From positions 4,926,501 to 4,990,500 of the forward strand of contig NZ_CP045354.1 in assembly GCF_009363435.1 (NCBI RefSeq): a stretch of 64,000 nucleotides of DNA, read 5' to 3'. Below, in pieces: positions 53,794 through 63,488 of the stretch. Source of the DNA: Labrenzia sp. THAF82 (GTDB taxonomy: Bacteria; Pseudomonadota; Alphaproteobacteria; Rhizobiales; Stappiaceae). Position 1 is the stretch's first letter. The number at the start of each line of letters is the position of its first letter. The translations under genes and the position numbers were made by a program. The notes beneath the pieces are model-generated. The model saw only the letters and a list, made by a program, of their open reading frames with translations, was not told where the DNA came from and made no database searches.

Positions 53794-53805
53794 CACAGAT
53801 CTGTG
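53794..53805. promoter_or_regulatory. Perfect 12-bp palindrome CACAGATCTGTG
   Basis: A self-complementary 12-mer between the divergent VOC and acyl-CoA dehydrogenase genes. It may bind a dimeric regulator. No partner can be named. Confidence 0.3.
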
Positions 53806-53926
53806 CTGAGGAACCCTCAAAATCATTCCAATTAGCATGTTTTGGGCGTATTTTTTTGTCATGCCTTCCCTTGGGACACCACTTGCCGGACGGAATCAAG
53901 ACGCGTATATAAACCTCAAGATGACG

Positions 53927-53942
53927 TTTACGGAAACGTAAG
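53927..53942. promoter_or_regulatory. LiuR-like box before the beta-oxidation operon
   Basis: TTTACGGAAACGTAAG has arms TTTACG and CGTAAG, which pair at five of six positions, around GAAA. It ends 36 bases before the ATG of the acyl-CoA dehydrogenase gene. It matches the box upstream of the MerR gene at 14 of 16 positions. Confidence 0.7.
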
Positions 53943-53978
53943 CTCACATTGCATTCCGGCAAATCTGGGAGGATTTCC

Positions 53979-55775
53979 ATGCCGAGTTATACAGCACCCG
54001 TCGATGACACACTCTTCCTCTTAAAGGACGTGTTTGGGTACGAACGCTATTCCAACCTTCCGGGCTTCAGCGACGCCCCTTTGGATCTTGTGGAAGCGAT
54101 CCTGCGAGAAGGCGGCAAGTTTGCCGAGGAGGTGCTGCAACCCCTCAATCAGAGCGGTGACCAGGAAGGCTGTACACGCAATGAAGATGGAACTGTAACA
54201 ACGCCCAAAGGATTTGGAGAGGCCTACCGTGCTTTCTGCGAGAACGGCTGGGGCACTCTTGCAGCTGATCCCGACTATGGCGGTCAGGGCCTGCCTCATA
54301 CACTTGCAACCATATTCAATGAATTCGCATCGTCCGCAAACATGGCCTTTTCCATGTATCCCGGACTGACGGCCGGTGCAGTCGCGGCATTGACGCTGCA
54401 CGGTACGGATGACCAGAAACAGACATATCTGCCGAACATGATCGCCGGAACCTGGACCGGCACCATGAACCTGACAGAACCCCATTGTGGCACCGATCTT
54501 GGTCTGATCCGCACCAAGGCGGTTCCCCAGGACGATGGCTCATACAAGATCTCCGGAACCAAGATATTCATCTCGGCCGGCGAACACGACATGGCTGAAA
54601 ACATCGTTCACCTTGTGCTTGCACGTATTGAAGGTGCACCGGATGGAACGAAGGGAATTTCGCTGTTTGTTGTGCCGCGCAATCATGTCGGCGAAGACGG
54701 GTCGGTGGGTGACAATAATGGCGTTTCCTGCGGCTCCATCGAACACAAGATGGGTATTCACGGCAACGCAACCTGCGTAATGAACTACGACGACGCGAGC
54801 GGTTGGCTGGTGGGCGAAGAGAACAAGGGCCTGAGGGCCATGTTCACCATGATGAACGAAGCGCGTCTTGGCGTCGCCGTTCAAGGCCTTTCGCAATCGG
54901 AAGTCGCCTATCAAAATGCCGCCACCTATGCCACCGACCGTTTGCAGGGTCGTGCACTGACCGGCCCCAAGAACCCCGACAAGGCGGCAGATCCCATTAT
55001 CGTACACCCGGATGTGCGCCGGACGCTGATGTCGATCCGCTCGTTCAACGAAGCGGCAAGGGCGCTTGTGATCTGGACTGCGCTTCACGGCGATGTTTCG
55101 CATCGCTCGGACGACGGCGCATCGAAACAGTTTTCCGACGACATGATGGGGTTGATGACCCCGGTTCTGAAGGGCGTGCTTACCGACACGGGGTTCGCCA
55201 ATGCGGTCAACGCACAACAGATGTATGGCGGCCATGGATATATAGGCGAATGGGGCATGGAGCAGTTCGTCCGCGATGCCCGTATTGCCATGATCTATGA
55301 GGGGGCAAACGGAATTCAGGCACTTGATCTCGTCGGCCGGAAGCTGCCGGCGAACGGTGGCCGGGCAATCATGAGCTTTTTCAACGAGGTCAACACGTTC
55401 CTGAAGGAAAACAAGGACAATGAAGACCTGGCAGGTTTCACCGCTCCGCTGAAAAAAGGTGTCGACGATCTGCAGGCCGCCACGATGTGGTTCATGAATA
55501 ATGCCACCAAAAACCCCGACAATGCCGGAGCCGGTTCGGTTGACTATATGCATCTCTTCGGGTTGGTGGCACTTGGTTACATGTGGGCCCAGATTGCCAA
55601 GACGTCGAAGGAGCAGCTGTCCAAAGGTGCTGGCGACAAGGCCAGCTGGCTCGAGAACAAGATCGCCTTCGGGACTTTCTTCATGGAACGAACAATGCCG
55701 GAAACGGCAGCTCATCTTGCCAGAATCTCGACCGGCTCGGACACAATGATGTCGGTTGCCTCCGAAGCGTTCTGA
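53979..55775 (+). CDS. Acyl-CoA dehydrogenase with C-terminal extension
   Basis: A 598-residue FAD enzyme that introduces the alpha-beta double bond into acyl-CoAs. It has the N-terminal helical, middle beta ([20 protein letters not shown]) and C-terminal helical domains, plus an extra C-terminal domain after about residue 460. The catalytic base is E441 in [22 protein letters not shown] is the usual flavin-proximal motif. The start at 53979 has GGGAGG seven bases upstream. The same size class includes DmdC, which acts in DMSP breakdown; no dmdB or dmdD neighbours are seen, so the general fatty acyl role is preferred. It heads the operon. Confidence 0.88.
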   Translation: MPSYTAPVDDTLFLLKDVFGYERYSNLPGFSDAPLDLVEAILREGGKFAEEVLQPLNQSGDQEGCTRNEDGTVTTPKGFGEAYRAFCENGWGTLAADPDYGGQGLPHTLATIFNEFASSANMAFSMYPGLTAGAVAALTLHGTDDQKQTYLPNMIAGTWTGTMNLTEPHCGTDLGLIRTKAVPQDDGSYKISGTKIFISAGEHDMAENIVHLVLARIEGAPDGTKGISLFVVPRNHVGEDGSVGDNNGVSCGSIEHKMGIHGNATCVMNYDDASGWLVGEENKGLRAMFTMMNEARLGVAVQGLSQSEVAYQNAATYATDRLQGRALTGPKNPDKAADPIIVHPDVRRTLMSIRSFNEAARALVIWTALHGDVSHRSDDGASKQFSDDMMGLMTPVLKGVLTDTGFANAVNAQQMYGGHGYIGEWGMEQFVRDARIAMIYEGANGIQALDLVGRKLPANGGRAIMSFFNEVNTFLKENKDNEDLAGFTAPLKKGVDDLQAATMWFMNNATKNPDNAGAGSVDYMHLFGLVALGYMWAQIAKTSKEQLSKGAGDKASWLENKIAFGTFFMERTMPETAAHLARISTGSDTMMSVASEAF

Positions 55776-55880
55776 TCTCGTTCGGCCCCTCTTGCGAGGG
55801 TCGGAAATTCACCCGCGCAAATCGTGACGCGGCGCGTTAGTCTCGCCCCTCAACTGATTTGCCAGGGAGATAATCAAGTT

Positions 55881-56519
55881 ATGGCTGAATTCGTTCTTCA
55901 CTGCATGGCACAATCGGGTCACTCCTACAAAGTGGCCTTGATGCTGGAATTGTGCGGTGCCGATTGGGAGCCCAAATGGGTGGACTTCTTCAATGGAGAA
56001 ACCCGTACGGAAGAATTTCGCACGACACTGAATGAGATGGGTGAAGTTCCGGTTCTCGTCGAAGGATCGAATGTCCTGACCCAGTCCGGCGTCATTCTGG
56101 ATTACCTCACGGAAAAGTTCGGCAAATTCGGTGGCGACACCGCAGAAGAACGCCGCGAAGTTCTGCGCTGGACCATCTTCGACAATCAAAAAGTCTCCGG
56201 CATGATCGGCCCGCTTCGCTTCCTGCGCGCGTTGATCAAGACCGGTGAAACCGAAGTAACCGGCTGGCTCGACGGACGTGTGAAGTCTGCTCTCGCCATC
56301 CTGAACAATCACTTCGAACACAACGCATTCGCCATCGGGTCGAAGCCAACGACAGCCGACTTTTCTCTGTGCGGATACCTTTATGTCCGAGACGAGACCG
56401 GCATTGATTTCGCACCCTATCCAAACGTCATTGCCTGGCTGGACCGGATCAAGGCCCTGCCCGGTTGGAAACACCCCTATGACCTCATGCCCGGCCATCC
56501 CCTGCCGGACGCCAAGTGA
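55881..56519 (+). CDS. Glutathione S-transferase family protein in the beta-oxidation operon
   Basis: A 212-residue GST. The thioredoxin-like domain opens with FVLHCMAQSGHSYKVALMLE, with Ser/Cys/His in the catalytic loop and GEVPVLV for the cis-proline. The helical domain has the conserved aspartate in KPTTADFSLCGYLY. A GGGAGA site lies 11 bases before the ATG at 55881. It sits between the acyl-CoA dehydrogenase and thiolase genes on the same strand. A detoxifying or maleylacetoacetate-type role for reactive products is possible but not shown. Confidence 0.8.
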   Translation: MAEFVLHCMAQSGHSYKVALMLELCGADWEPKWVDFFNGETRTEEFRTTLNEMGEVPVLVEGSNVLTQSGVILDYLTEKFGKFGGDTAEERREVLRWTIFDNQKVSGMIGPLRFLRALIKTGETEVTGWLDGRVKSALAILNNHFEHNAFAIGSKPTTADFSLCGYLYVRDETGIDFAPYPNVIAWLDRIKALPGWKHPYDLMPGHPLPDAK

Positions 56520-56546
56520 GGATCGTCTGATCTTGAGGAGGATCTG

Positions 56547-57755
56547 ATGCCCGAAGCCTATATTTTCGACCACGTGCGCACGCCGCGCGGCCGCGGAAAA
56601 AAGGACGGTGCTTTGCATGAAGTTCCGTCCGTACGTCTGGCAGCAACAGCTCTGGAAGCCATTCGTGATCGCAATTCACTGGATACGGCAAAAGTCGATG
56701 ATGTCGTGCTCGGCTGCGTAGATCCGGTCGGAGAAGCAGGCGGTGACATCGCCCGTGCAGCTGTCTTTGCCGCCGGATATGCGACGTCGGTTCCCGGCAT
56801 GCAGATCAACCGATTTTGTGCCTCTGGGCTGGACGCGGTCAACATGGCGTCCGCCCAGGTCATGGCTGGTCAACACAAACTGGTGGTCGCAGGTGGTGTG
56901 GAGAGCATGAGCCGCGTTGGCATTGGTGCTTCTGGAGGTGCCTGGCCAATTGAACCACAGGTCGCCGTTCCTTCCTATTTCATGCCGCAAGGTGTTTCCG
57001 CGGATCTGATCGCCACCAAATATGGCTTCTCTCGCGACGATTGCGATGCCTATGCCGTGGAAAGCCAGAAACGCGCCGGAAAATCCTGGGACGAAGGACG
57101 CTTTTCCAAGTCGGTGGTCCCGGTGAAGGACATCAACGGCATTACCATTCTCGATCGAGACGAGCACATGCGGCCAGAAACGGATATGCAGTCGCTCGCC
57201 GCGCTCAATGCATCTTTCGAACTGATGGGCGCAATGGGTGGTTTTGATGCCGTCGGTATTCAGGCGCATCCGGAAATCGAAAACGTCAAACATGTGCACC
57301 ACGCCGGTAACTCGTCCGGCATTGTGGACGGCGCTGCCGCAGTCCTGATCGGCTCCAGCACGGCGGGGCGCTCCTCTGGACTCAAGCCGCGGGCACGCAT
57401 CAAGGCATTCGCCAATATCGGTTCCGAACCTGCCCTGATGCTGACCGGGCCGGTGGATGTTACCGAGAAGCTTCTGAAAAACGCCAAGATGGATATGAAG
57501 GACCTCGACCTCGTCGAGATCAACGAGGCGTTTGCTTCCGTTGTCCTGCGTTATCAGCAGGCCTTCGATCTCGATCCTGACGTCGTCAACGTCAATGGCG
57601 GAGCCATCGCCATGGGGCATCCTCTGGGTGCAACCGGAGCCATGATCCTTGGAACCGTGCTTGATGAACTGGAGCGCAGGGACCTCAACACGGCTCTGGT
57701 AACGCTTTGCATTGGCGCGGGCATGGGCACGGCCACAATCATCGAGCGGGTCTGA
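56547..57755 (+). CDS. fadA: Acetyl-CoA C-acyltransferase (thiolase)
   Basis: A 402-residue thiolase that cleaves 3-ketoacyl-CoA in the last step of beta-oxidation. The acyl-accepting Cys91 is in [10 protein letters not shown], His358 in GHPLGATGA, and Cys388 in CIGAGMGTA, the full catalytic set. AGGAGG lies seven bases before the ATG. It is followed 3 bases later by the cupin gene. The FadA/PhaA distinction is not secure, but operon context favours the fatty-acid form. Confidence 0.9.
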   Translation: MPEAYIFDHVRTPRGRGKKDGALHEVPSVRLAATALEAIRDRNSLDTAKVDDVVLGCVDPVGEAGGDIARAAVFAAGYATSVPGMQINRFCASGLDAVNMASAQVMAGQHKLVVAGGVESMSRVGIGASGGAWPIEPQVAVPSYFMPQGVSADLIATKYGFSRDDCDAYAVESQKRAGKSWDEGRFSKSVVPVKDINGITILDRDEHMRPETDMQSLAALNASFELMGAMGGFDAVGIQAHPEIENVKHVHHAGNSSGIVDGAAAVLIGSSTAGRSSGLKPRARIKAFANIGSEPALMLTGPVDVTEKLLKNAKMDMKDLDLVEINEAFASVVLRYQQAFDLDPDVVNVNGGAIAMGHPLGATGAMILGTVLDELERRDLNTALVTLCIGAGMGTATIIERV

Positions 57756-57758
57756 GCG

Positions 57759-58139
57759 ATGATCAGCAATCTCGACAGGGAGTTCGGCCAGATTACCGAC
57801 TACTGGTCGCCGCGGGTTGTTGCCGATGTCAACAATCAGAGTGTCAAACTAGCCAAGTTGAAAGGCGAGTTTGTCTGGCACGACCATGCCGACGAGGACG
57901 AACTGTTCTTCATTGTCAAAGGCAGTCTGACCATTCAGTACCGCGATCGCGAAGATGTGGTTTTGTCCGCCGGAGAACTGCATGTGGTTCCCAAAGGCGT
58001 GGAACACAACCCGCTGGCTGAGAACGAATGCTGGGTGATGCTTTTTGAACCTGCAGAAACCAAACACACGGGCGACGTGGTCGTGGAAGGCACGAAGTCG
58101 GCAGCGCAACAGCGCGCCCACTTGACCAACGGCGCTTGA
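57759..58139 (+). CDS. Small cupin-domain protein
   Basis: A 126-residue single-domain cupin. The first motif, [20 protein letters not shown], keeps two histidines and a glutamate, and the second, [16 protein letters not shown], supplies the other histidine, so a metal site is likely. It starts 3 bases after the thiolase stop and is followed by the bifunctional beta-oxidation gene after 19 bases. Its role in this operon is unknown: a regulator, isomerase or dioxygenase is possible. Confidence 0.82.
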   Translation: MISNLDREFGQITDYWSPRVVADVNNQSVKLAKLKGEFVWHDHADEDELFFIVKGSLTIQYRDREDVVLSAGELHVVPKGVEHNPLAENECWVMLFEPAETKHTGDVVVEGTKSAAQQRAHLTNGA

Positions 58140-58158
58140 GACCGAGGAGGATTGTCAG

Positions 58159-60369
58159 ATGAACTACAAGAATTTCACTATTGAGACCGATACCGACGGC
58201 TTGGCGCTGATCACCTGGGACATGCCGGAAAAATCGATGAACGTCATTGATCTTTCGGTCATGGACGAGCTGGACGCCCTGATTGATGAAGTTGCCGGCA
58301 ACGTCGCCATCAAGGGCGCTGTCATTGCATCCGGCAAGGCAGCCTTTTCGGGAGGCGCGGACCTGACGATGCTGGAGGGTCTCTTGAAGGACTTCCATGT
58401 CAAGCGCGGAAGCGATCCGGAGGCAGCCGCCAAGGCCTTGTTTGAAGGCTCGCGTAAACTGTCACTGGCCTATCGGAAACTGGAAACCTGCGGCAAGCCG
58501 TTCGTGGCCGCCGTTGCCGGCACCTGCATGGGTGGCGGAACGGAGCTTGCCCTGGCTTGTCATGCACGGGTTGTCGATGAGGGCCTGAAAATGGGCTTGC
58601 CGGAGGTAAAGGTCGGCCTTTTCCCAGGCGCTGGCGGCACGCAGCGTGTCATGCGGATGACAGATGGCCAGCAAGGCATGCAATTCCTGCTGCAGGGACG
58701 AACCTTGCGCGCTCCGCAGGCTCAAAAAATGAAACTGGTCGATGAGGTGACCGGCACAAGAAAACTTGTCGCAGCTGCCAAAAAGATGCTGAAAGCCGGA
58801 ATCGATCCGGTCAAGGAGTGGGACAAGAAGGGCTACAAGCTGCCCAATGGCAAGATCTACTCTCCAGCTGGGTTCCAGTTCTGGCCTGCAGCGAATGCAA
58901 TCTACCGGCGCGAGACCCACGACAATTATCCAGGTGCGCGCTACCTGCTGTATTCTGTTGTTGAAGGACTGCAGCTGCCGATGGATCTCGCATTGCAGGT
59001 GGAAAGCCGTTACTTCGCCAAGGTTCTGCAAACGCCTGAAGCTGCCAACATGATCCGTTCACTCTTCGTGTCGATGCAGGAACTCAACAAGCTGGCACGC
59101 CGCCCGCTCGACCAACGGCCGAACAAGATCAAGAAAGTTGGCATTCTGGGAGCCGGTTTCATGGGAGCCGGCATCGCTTATGTTTCGGCTCAAGCCGGAA
59201 TAGATATCGTGTTGATCGATCGGGATCAGAAGGCTGCGGACAAGGGCAAGGCTCATACCGAAGAGCTGATGAACAAGGCGATCAAGCGAGGCAGGGCCAG
59301 CGAAGACCAGAAGGAAAAACTGCTGGCCAAGATCGTGGCGACCACCGACTACGATGCGCTTGCGGACTGCGATCTCGTTATCGAGGCGGTGTTCGAGGAC
59401 CGGGATATCAAAAAGACCGTGACGGAAAAGGCCGAAGCGGTCATGAAGTCCCGCGCAATCTTTGCATCAAACACGTCAACACTGCCGATAACGTCCCTGG
59501 CCCAAGCTTCCAAGCGGCCGAAAAACTTTATCGGCATCCATTTCTTCTCGCCGGTCGACAAGATGATGCTGGTTGAGGTGATCCTTGGAAAACGCACTTC
59601 GGACCGGGCCCTCGCCCTGGCTCTCGACTACATCAAGGCAATCAAGAAGACACCGATTGTGGTCAACGACAGTCGCGGTTTCTATACATCCCGCGTTGTC
59701 ATGACTTATATCCGCGAAGGCCTGATGATGCTTGCGGACGGTGTTCCAGCGGCAATGATCGAAAATGCGGGCAAAATGGCCGGCATGCCTGTTGGGCCGC
59801 TCTCGCTCGGCGATGAAGTGGCGCTGGATCTTGCCTGGAAGATCGTTTCGGCGACACGCAAGGACCTCGGCGTCAAATACGTCGAAGGACCTCTGGACAA
59901 CATTCTGGAAGAAATGGTGGTCAAGCGCGAACGCTTCGGACGCAAGAATGCCAAGGGCTTCTATGACTACAAGGGCAAGGAAAAGAGCCTGTGGCCTGGC
60001 ATTCCGGAGGTTACCGGTCAGCCGAAGTCCGCAGAAAGCTTCAACATTGAAGAATTGAAGCAGCGCCTCTTGGTGATGCAGGCTCTGGAAACCGCGCGAA
60101 TATTCGAAGAGAAATGCCTGACCGATGTGCGTGAAGCTGACGTCGGCTCGATCCTCGGCTTCGGGTTCGCACCTTATTCCGGTGGGACACTGTCCTATAT
60201 CGACATGATGGGCACCCCGGCTTTCGTGGAGCTTTGCAAAAAGTTCACCCGCAAATGGGGCCCGCGTTTCAAACCCAACAAATTGCTCCGGGACATGGCC
60301 AAGGACAATCAGAGTTTTTATGGGAGATTCCCGCCGAAAACGCCTCAATTGGACAAGGACGCCGCTTAA
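58159..60369 (+). CDS. fadJ: Bifunctional enoyl-CoA hydratase/3-hydroxyacyl-CoA dehydrogenase
   Basis: A 736-residue two-enzyme protein. The N-terminal crotonase domain (about 1-200) has FSGGADLTMLEG and the catalytic loop GLFPGAGGTQR. A central NAD-binding Rossmann domain begins near residue 330 with GAGFMGAGIAYVSAQAG. Its catalytic histidine lies in NFIGIHFFSPVD. The C-terminal helical domain has SRGFYTSRV. GAGGAGG lies eight bases before the ATG. It hydrates the enoyl-CoA and oxidises the 3-hydroxyacyl-CoA, completing the cycle with the dehydrogenase and thiolase in the same operon. A terminator follows. Confidence 0.93.
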   Translation: MNYKNFTIETDTDGLALITWDMPEKSMNVIDLSVMDELDALIDEVAGNVAIKGAVIASGKAAFSGGADLTMLEGLLKDFHVKRGSDPEAAAKALFEGSRKLSLAYRKLETCGKPFVAAVAGTCMGGGTELALACHARVVDEGLKMGLPEVKVGLFPGAGGTQRVMRMTDGQQGMQFLLQGRTLRAPQAQKMKLVDEVTGTRKLVAAAKKMLKAGIDPVKEWDKKGYKLPNGKIYSPAGFQFWPAANAIYRRETHDNYPGARYLLYSVVEGLQLPMDLALQVESRYFAKVLQTPEAANMIRSLFVSMQELNKLARRPLDQRPNKIKKVGILGAGFMGAGIAYVSAQAGIDIVLIDRDQKAADKGKAHTEELMNKAIKRGRASEDQKEKLLAKIVATTDYDALADCDLVIEAVFEDRDIKKTVTEKAEAVMKSRAIFASNTSTLPITSLAQASKRPKNFIGIHFFSPVDKMMLVEVILGKRTSDRALALALDYIKAIKKTPIVVNDSRGFYTSRVVMTYIREGLMMLADGVPAAMIENAGKMAGMPVGPLSLGDEVALDLAWKIVSATRKDLGVKYVEGPLDNILEEMVVKRERFGRKNAKGFYDYKGKEKSLWPGIPEVTGQPKSAESFNIEELKQRLLVMQALETARIFEEKCLTDVREADVGSILGFGFAPYSGGTLSYIDMMGTPAFVELCKKFTRKWGPRFKPNKLLRDMAKDNQSFYGRFPPKTPQLDKDAA

Positions 60370-60380
60370 TCTTCGCGCAG

Positions 60381-60416
60381 ATACCGCCTCTTTTCAGGGG
60401 CGGTATTGTCATTTTT
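60381..60416 (+). terminator. Rho-independent terminator after the beta-oxidation operon
   Basis: ATACCGCCTC and GGGGCGGTAT pair over 10 bp with one wobble, around a TTTTCA loop. TGTCATTTTT follows. It ends the five-gene operon. Confidence 0.85.
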
Positions 60417-60524
60417 ACGTATTTTGCACGTGATATGTGTTAGCAAATCACGTCAAAACTTGATCCTTCACGACTTGTCATGCACATTTCGTAAAAGAGC
60501 TGTGCACGTCGGCTGGAGTTGGGA

Positions 60525-61661
60525 ATGTCGCTTGATGGCGAATGGGCGCGCGCGGACGTTTTCCGCGTATTGCGCGATATTTGTTCAAACGAAGATTTGG
60601 ACTGGCCCTATCTGGCGCAACGTTACAACTTTGACCTTGCGAGCCTGGAAGACCCCCAGGGCGTTGTTCCCATAACAGCCTGGCATGGTGTCTTTGAGTA
60701 TATTGCCGAGAAACTTGGCAACGATGCCGTCATGTTCGACCTGTTCAACAATGTCGATATCGGCTGTTTTTCCATATTCGACTATCTTTTTGCCTGTGCG
60801 CCGACCCTGCGCGATGCATGTCAGGCCTGGGTGAAGTTTATTTCGATCCGCACCAATGCCTACCGCATGACCTTCGAAGAAGATGAGACCGGTGGCTACG
60901 TTCAATGGCCGATCCTGGAAGGTCGCGGTGAATGGCGGCAGAACATGTTTGCGCGGATGGGCTGGGCGACGCAGCAGCTGGAACATGCTCTGGATATGAA
61001 AACGCCACCGATCATGATCGAATTGGCGACTTCGGAACCCAAAAACAGATCCGCCTTTCAGAAAAAGTACCAAGGCCGCATCCGCTTCAACGCACCTCAC
61101 AACAGGATCGCCTTGCCAAAGGCTCTGTTGTCGCGTCCGCTTCGCCGCAACGACGCCCATCTTTACGATATCATCCTGAAATCGGCTTTGAGCGAACTGG
61201 ACCGGTTCGGTGAACTGGAAGCACCGCTGTCCAGAATTGCGAATGAAGTCGCATCCAATCTGGCCGACGGCTCCTGCACTCTGCCACATGTGGCAGCAAA
61301 ACTCGGAATGTCGCAACGTGCCGTGCAGCGCCTATTGGAAAAGGAAGGCACGAGTTTCCGCAAACTCAGCGAAGAAATCCGCCGATCGGCCGCAGAAAGG
61401 TACCTGCGCAGCACGGATCTGCCCATGAAGGAAATAGCCTATCTTTTGGGTTTTTCAGAACTCAGTACATTCTCCCGCGCTGTGAAGGCGTGGTTCGGAG
61501 TTTCTCCCCGCAAGGTTCGGGAAGCGCCGGAGAAACCTCTGTCGATCAATGGCGATCCCGCTTCAGACGACAGTGTCAAGCAATTCACCCAGCCTTCACC
61601 AAAAAACAAAAGTGCGCACGCCACCCGGCCGCGCCTGCGGGAAGCGATTACAGCTGACTGA
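60525..61661 (+). CDS. AraC-family transcriptional regulator
   Basis: A 378-residue regulator. About residues 20-230 form the large N-terminal sensor region seen in OruR/arabinose-binding-type AraC proteins. Residues about 240-345 are a double helix-turn-helix (LPHVAAKLGMSQRAVQRLLE, KEIAYLLGFSELSTFSRAVK). The ATG at 60525 has GGAG six bases upstream; a TTG at 60519 would add two residues. It lies just after the beta-oxidation operon terminator, so it could sense a fatty acid or a product of the operon, but nothing proves it. Confidence 0.85.
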   Translation: MSLDGEWARADVFRVLRDICSNEDLDWPYLAQRYNFDLASLEDPQGVVPITAWHGVFEYIAEKLGNDAVMFDLFNNVDIGCFSIFDYLFACAPTLRDACQAWVKFISIRTNAYRMTFEEDETGGYVQWPILEGRGEWRQNMFARMGWATQQLEHALDMKTPPIMIELATSEPKNRSAFQKKYQGRIRFNAPHNRIALPKALLSRPLRRNDAHLYDIILKSALSELDRFGELEAPLSRIANEVASNLADGSCTLPHVAAKLGMSQRAVQRLLEKEGTSFRKLSEEIRRSAAERYLRSTDLPMKEIAYLLGFSELSTFSRAVKAWFGVSPRKVREAPEKPLSINGDPASDDSVKQFTQPSPKNKSAHATRPRLREAITAD

Positions 61662-62160
61662 TCAGAAATTGGAAGAATTGGGGCACGGTGGTACTTTCGG
61701 GCAAGTGAGCCACCGTGCCTAAGAACATTCTATTTGCCGTCAGGTAGCGAAAACTCCCGCTCAGCTACCTATCTCCAAAAACGGTTTCGGACTACGACAT
61801 GCATAGAGACCGTTCCGTCTTCGATATTTTTCCGGCCCATCCCGCAGCGTGATCGTTTTGTTTGCCAAACCCGTTTTTCCGCGCCGGGCCGACGAATGTC
61901 TTTCACCACAGGTAGAGGTTGGTCAGTTGGCCGCGATTGTGGGATTTCGCTCTGCCACCGATTTATCCAACCTAGAATCATCATTACCCATAATGCGAAG
62001 TAAGTAATTGGCCTGACGCGTAAAGGATTTTACCATTTACGCCACCACATACAATTATTCGGGGTTTTGAACGCATCCGAAGGCCTGCCATTGTAATCCG
62101 GTACGATTATTCCTAACTTCCGGAACAATTCAGAAATTAACGCAGGATCAGGAGAAACGC
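61662..62160. other. Intergenic region with one hairpin, no gene seen
   Basis: 499 bases between the AraC regulator and the DUF6460 gene. It has a hairpin close to the AraC gene but no supported gene. Local composition is less GC-rich than coding DNA. The 62100-62160 part should carry the promoter and SD (AGGAG) of the next gene. Confidence 0.6.
61682..61719. terminator. Long hairpin after the AraC gene
   Basis: GGCACGGTGG and CCACCGTGCC form a perfect 10-bp stem around an 18-base loop, 20 bases past the stop. No T tract follows, so it may be a terminator or a structured 3' end. Confidence 0.55.
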
Positions 62161-62439
62161 ATGTCAGACACCGGCTTGAGCCGTTTTCTCGGAGGCTCTC
62201 CCGCTCAGGTGCTGTTGCGGCTTGTTTTCCTTTCCTTCGTGGTCGGGATCGTCTTGTCCGCACTTAACCTGGACCCGATCGACCTGGTCTACATGGTTCT
62301 CAACTTTTTCGAACGTCTCTGGGATATGGGCTTCAATGCAATCGGCAGGTTGGGAAATTACCTCGTCATCGGCGCAATCGTGGTTGTTCCGATCTGGTTG
62401 GTATCTCGCCTTCTCTCGATGGGCCGGACCAGGAACTGA
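62161..62439 (+). CDS. Small membrane protein, DUF6460-like
   Basis: A 92-residue protein with two membrane helices, at about 18-38 (VLLRLVFLSFVVGIVLSAL) and 64-84. A basic C-terminus follows. It fits DUF6460, a family seen mainly in alphaproteobacteria. The ATG at 62161 has AGGAG eight bases upstream. Its last 74 bases overlap the 3' end of the histone-deacetylase-like gene on the other strand. No function is known. Confidence 0.78.
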   Translation: MSDTGLSRFLGGSPAQVLLRLVFLSFVVGIVLSALNLDPIDLVYMVLNFFERLWDMGFNAIGRLGNYLVIGAIVVVPIWLVSRLLSMGRTRN

Positions 62440-63334
62440 CCGCCCTCGCGGCACGATGCAGAGTGACGTGCCGATCCGCAAGTTCATCGATGTCGGTTGA
62501 ATAACCTCCGCCGAGCACACCTGCGATCGGAATTCCAAAAGAGCGTACACTTTCAATCACCAATCTGTCGCGTCGCCGCAGACCTTCTCTGGTGAGTGCA
62601 AGCCTGCCCAGACGATCGTTCTCATAAGGGTCGACACCGGCATTATAGACGACCAGATCCCAGGCTTCGCGCTCCAACAAGTCCCGCAGCACTTCAGTGA
62701 GCCTCATCAGATAGGCGTCGTCACCGGTCAGATCAGCCAGCGCGATGTCGAGATGCGAAGGAACCTTTCGCACTGGATAGTTCTTCTCGGAATGCATGGA
62801 GAACGTGAAAATATCCGGATCATCTTGAAAGATATCGGCGGTTCCATCGCCCTGATGAACATCAAGATCAACGATCAATGCCTTACCGATAGCTCCATCG
62901 GCCTGCATCACCTTGAGTGCAACAGCCACATCATTGAAAACACAGAAACCGGCACCGTGTGCTTGGCGTGCATGGTGGCTGCCTCCGGCAGTGTTGCAGG
63001 CAATGCCGTGCTCTAAGGCCAGATAGCATGTCAGCACGGTTCCACCTGTCGCGCAGCGTGCGCGCAGCGCAATGTCCTCCCGCATCGGAAAGCCGATTTC
63101 CCGAGCAATCTTGTCCGGAACCTTTCCATTGAAGACCTGATCTACGTAAGCAGGATCATGAGCCAGAGCGACCCACTCGAACGGAGCTGGCCGCGGCCGG
63201 TGGAAGTCACCCTGCTCCAAAAAACCTTCTTGCCGGATCAAATCGGCCACTGCCCGAAACTTGTCCATCGGGAAACGATGATTTGCAGGAAGATCAGCAC
63301 AATAGGCAGGATGATGAACAATCGGCAGTAACAT
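62366..63334 (-). CDS. Histone-deacetylase-family (acetoin/acetylpolyamine amidohydrolase-like) protein
   Basis: A 322-residue zinc amidohydrolase of the arginase-deacetylase fold. The GSHHARQAHGAGFCVFND stretch contains the catalytic His-His pair. DLDVHQGDGTADIF supplies the Asp and His zinc ligands, NAGVDPYEND a further aspartate, and VLGGGYS the transition-state tyrosine. The ATG at 63334 is used; a TTG at 63343 would add three residues. Bacterial members deacetylate polyamines, acetoin-related compounds or small amides rather than histones. The substrate is not determinable here. Confidence 0.88.
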   Translation of the reverse strand: MLLPIVHHPAYCADLPANHRFPMDKFRAVADLIRQEGFLEQGDFHRPRPAPFEWVALAHDPAYVDQVFNGKVPDKIAREIGFPMREDIALRARCATGGTVLTCYLALEHGIACNTAGGSHHARQAHGAGFCVFNDVAVALKVMQADGAIGKALIVDLDVHQGDGTADIFQDDPDIFTFSMHSEKNYPVRKVPSHLDIALADLTGDDAYLMRLTEVLRDLLEREAWDLVVYNAGVDPYENDRLGRLALTREGLRRRDRLVIESVRSFGIPIAGVLGGGYSTDIDELADRHVTLHRAARAVSSWSGPSREGEIPTRSEQPRLRR

Positions 63335-63488
63335 GGGCCGCAATATACGTCAGACGTTCAGGTCTTACACCCCTGCTTCGGAACAGTCGCTTTCGTCAAA
63401 GGATGCTGGAATATCGGGTATGCAGGCTCGTGGATTGACGAAACAGGTTAAGCGGGACAAAGAGAGCGTCAGTCCAGTCAGAGATCTC

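Noticed and set aside
53979..55775. DmdC, methylmercaptopropionyl-CoA dehydrogenase
   Set aside because: Size and architecture fit, but no dmdB or dmdD is adjacent and the operon has a full fatty-acid set, so the narrower name is not supported.
55780..55803. Terminator between the acyl-CoA dehydrogenase and GST genes
   Set aside because: The hairpin has two mismatches and no T tract, and the genes are close and co-directional, so it is not taken as an operon end.
61734..62003. 89-residue plus-strand frame in the long intergenic region
   Set aside because: No ribosome site, low coding character and a basic, random-looking sequence.
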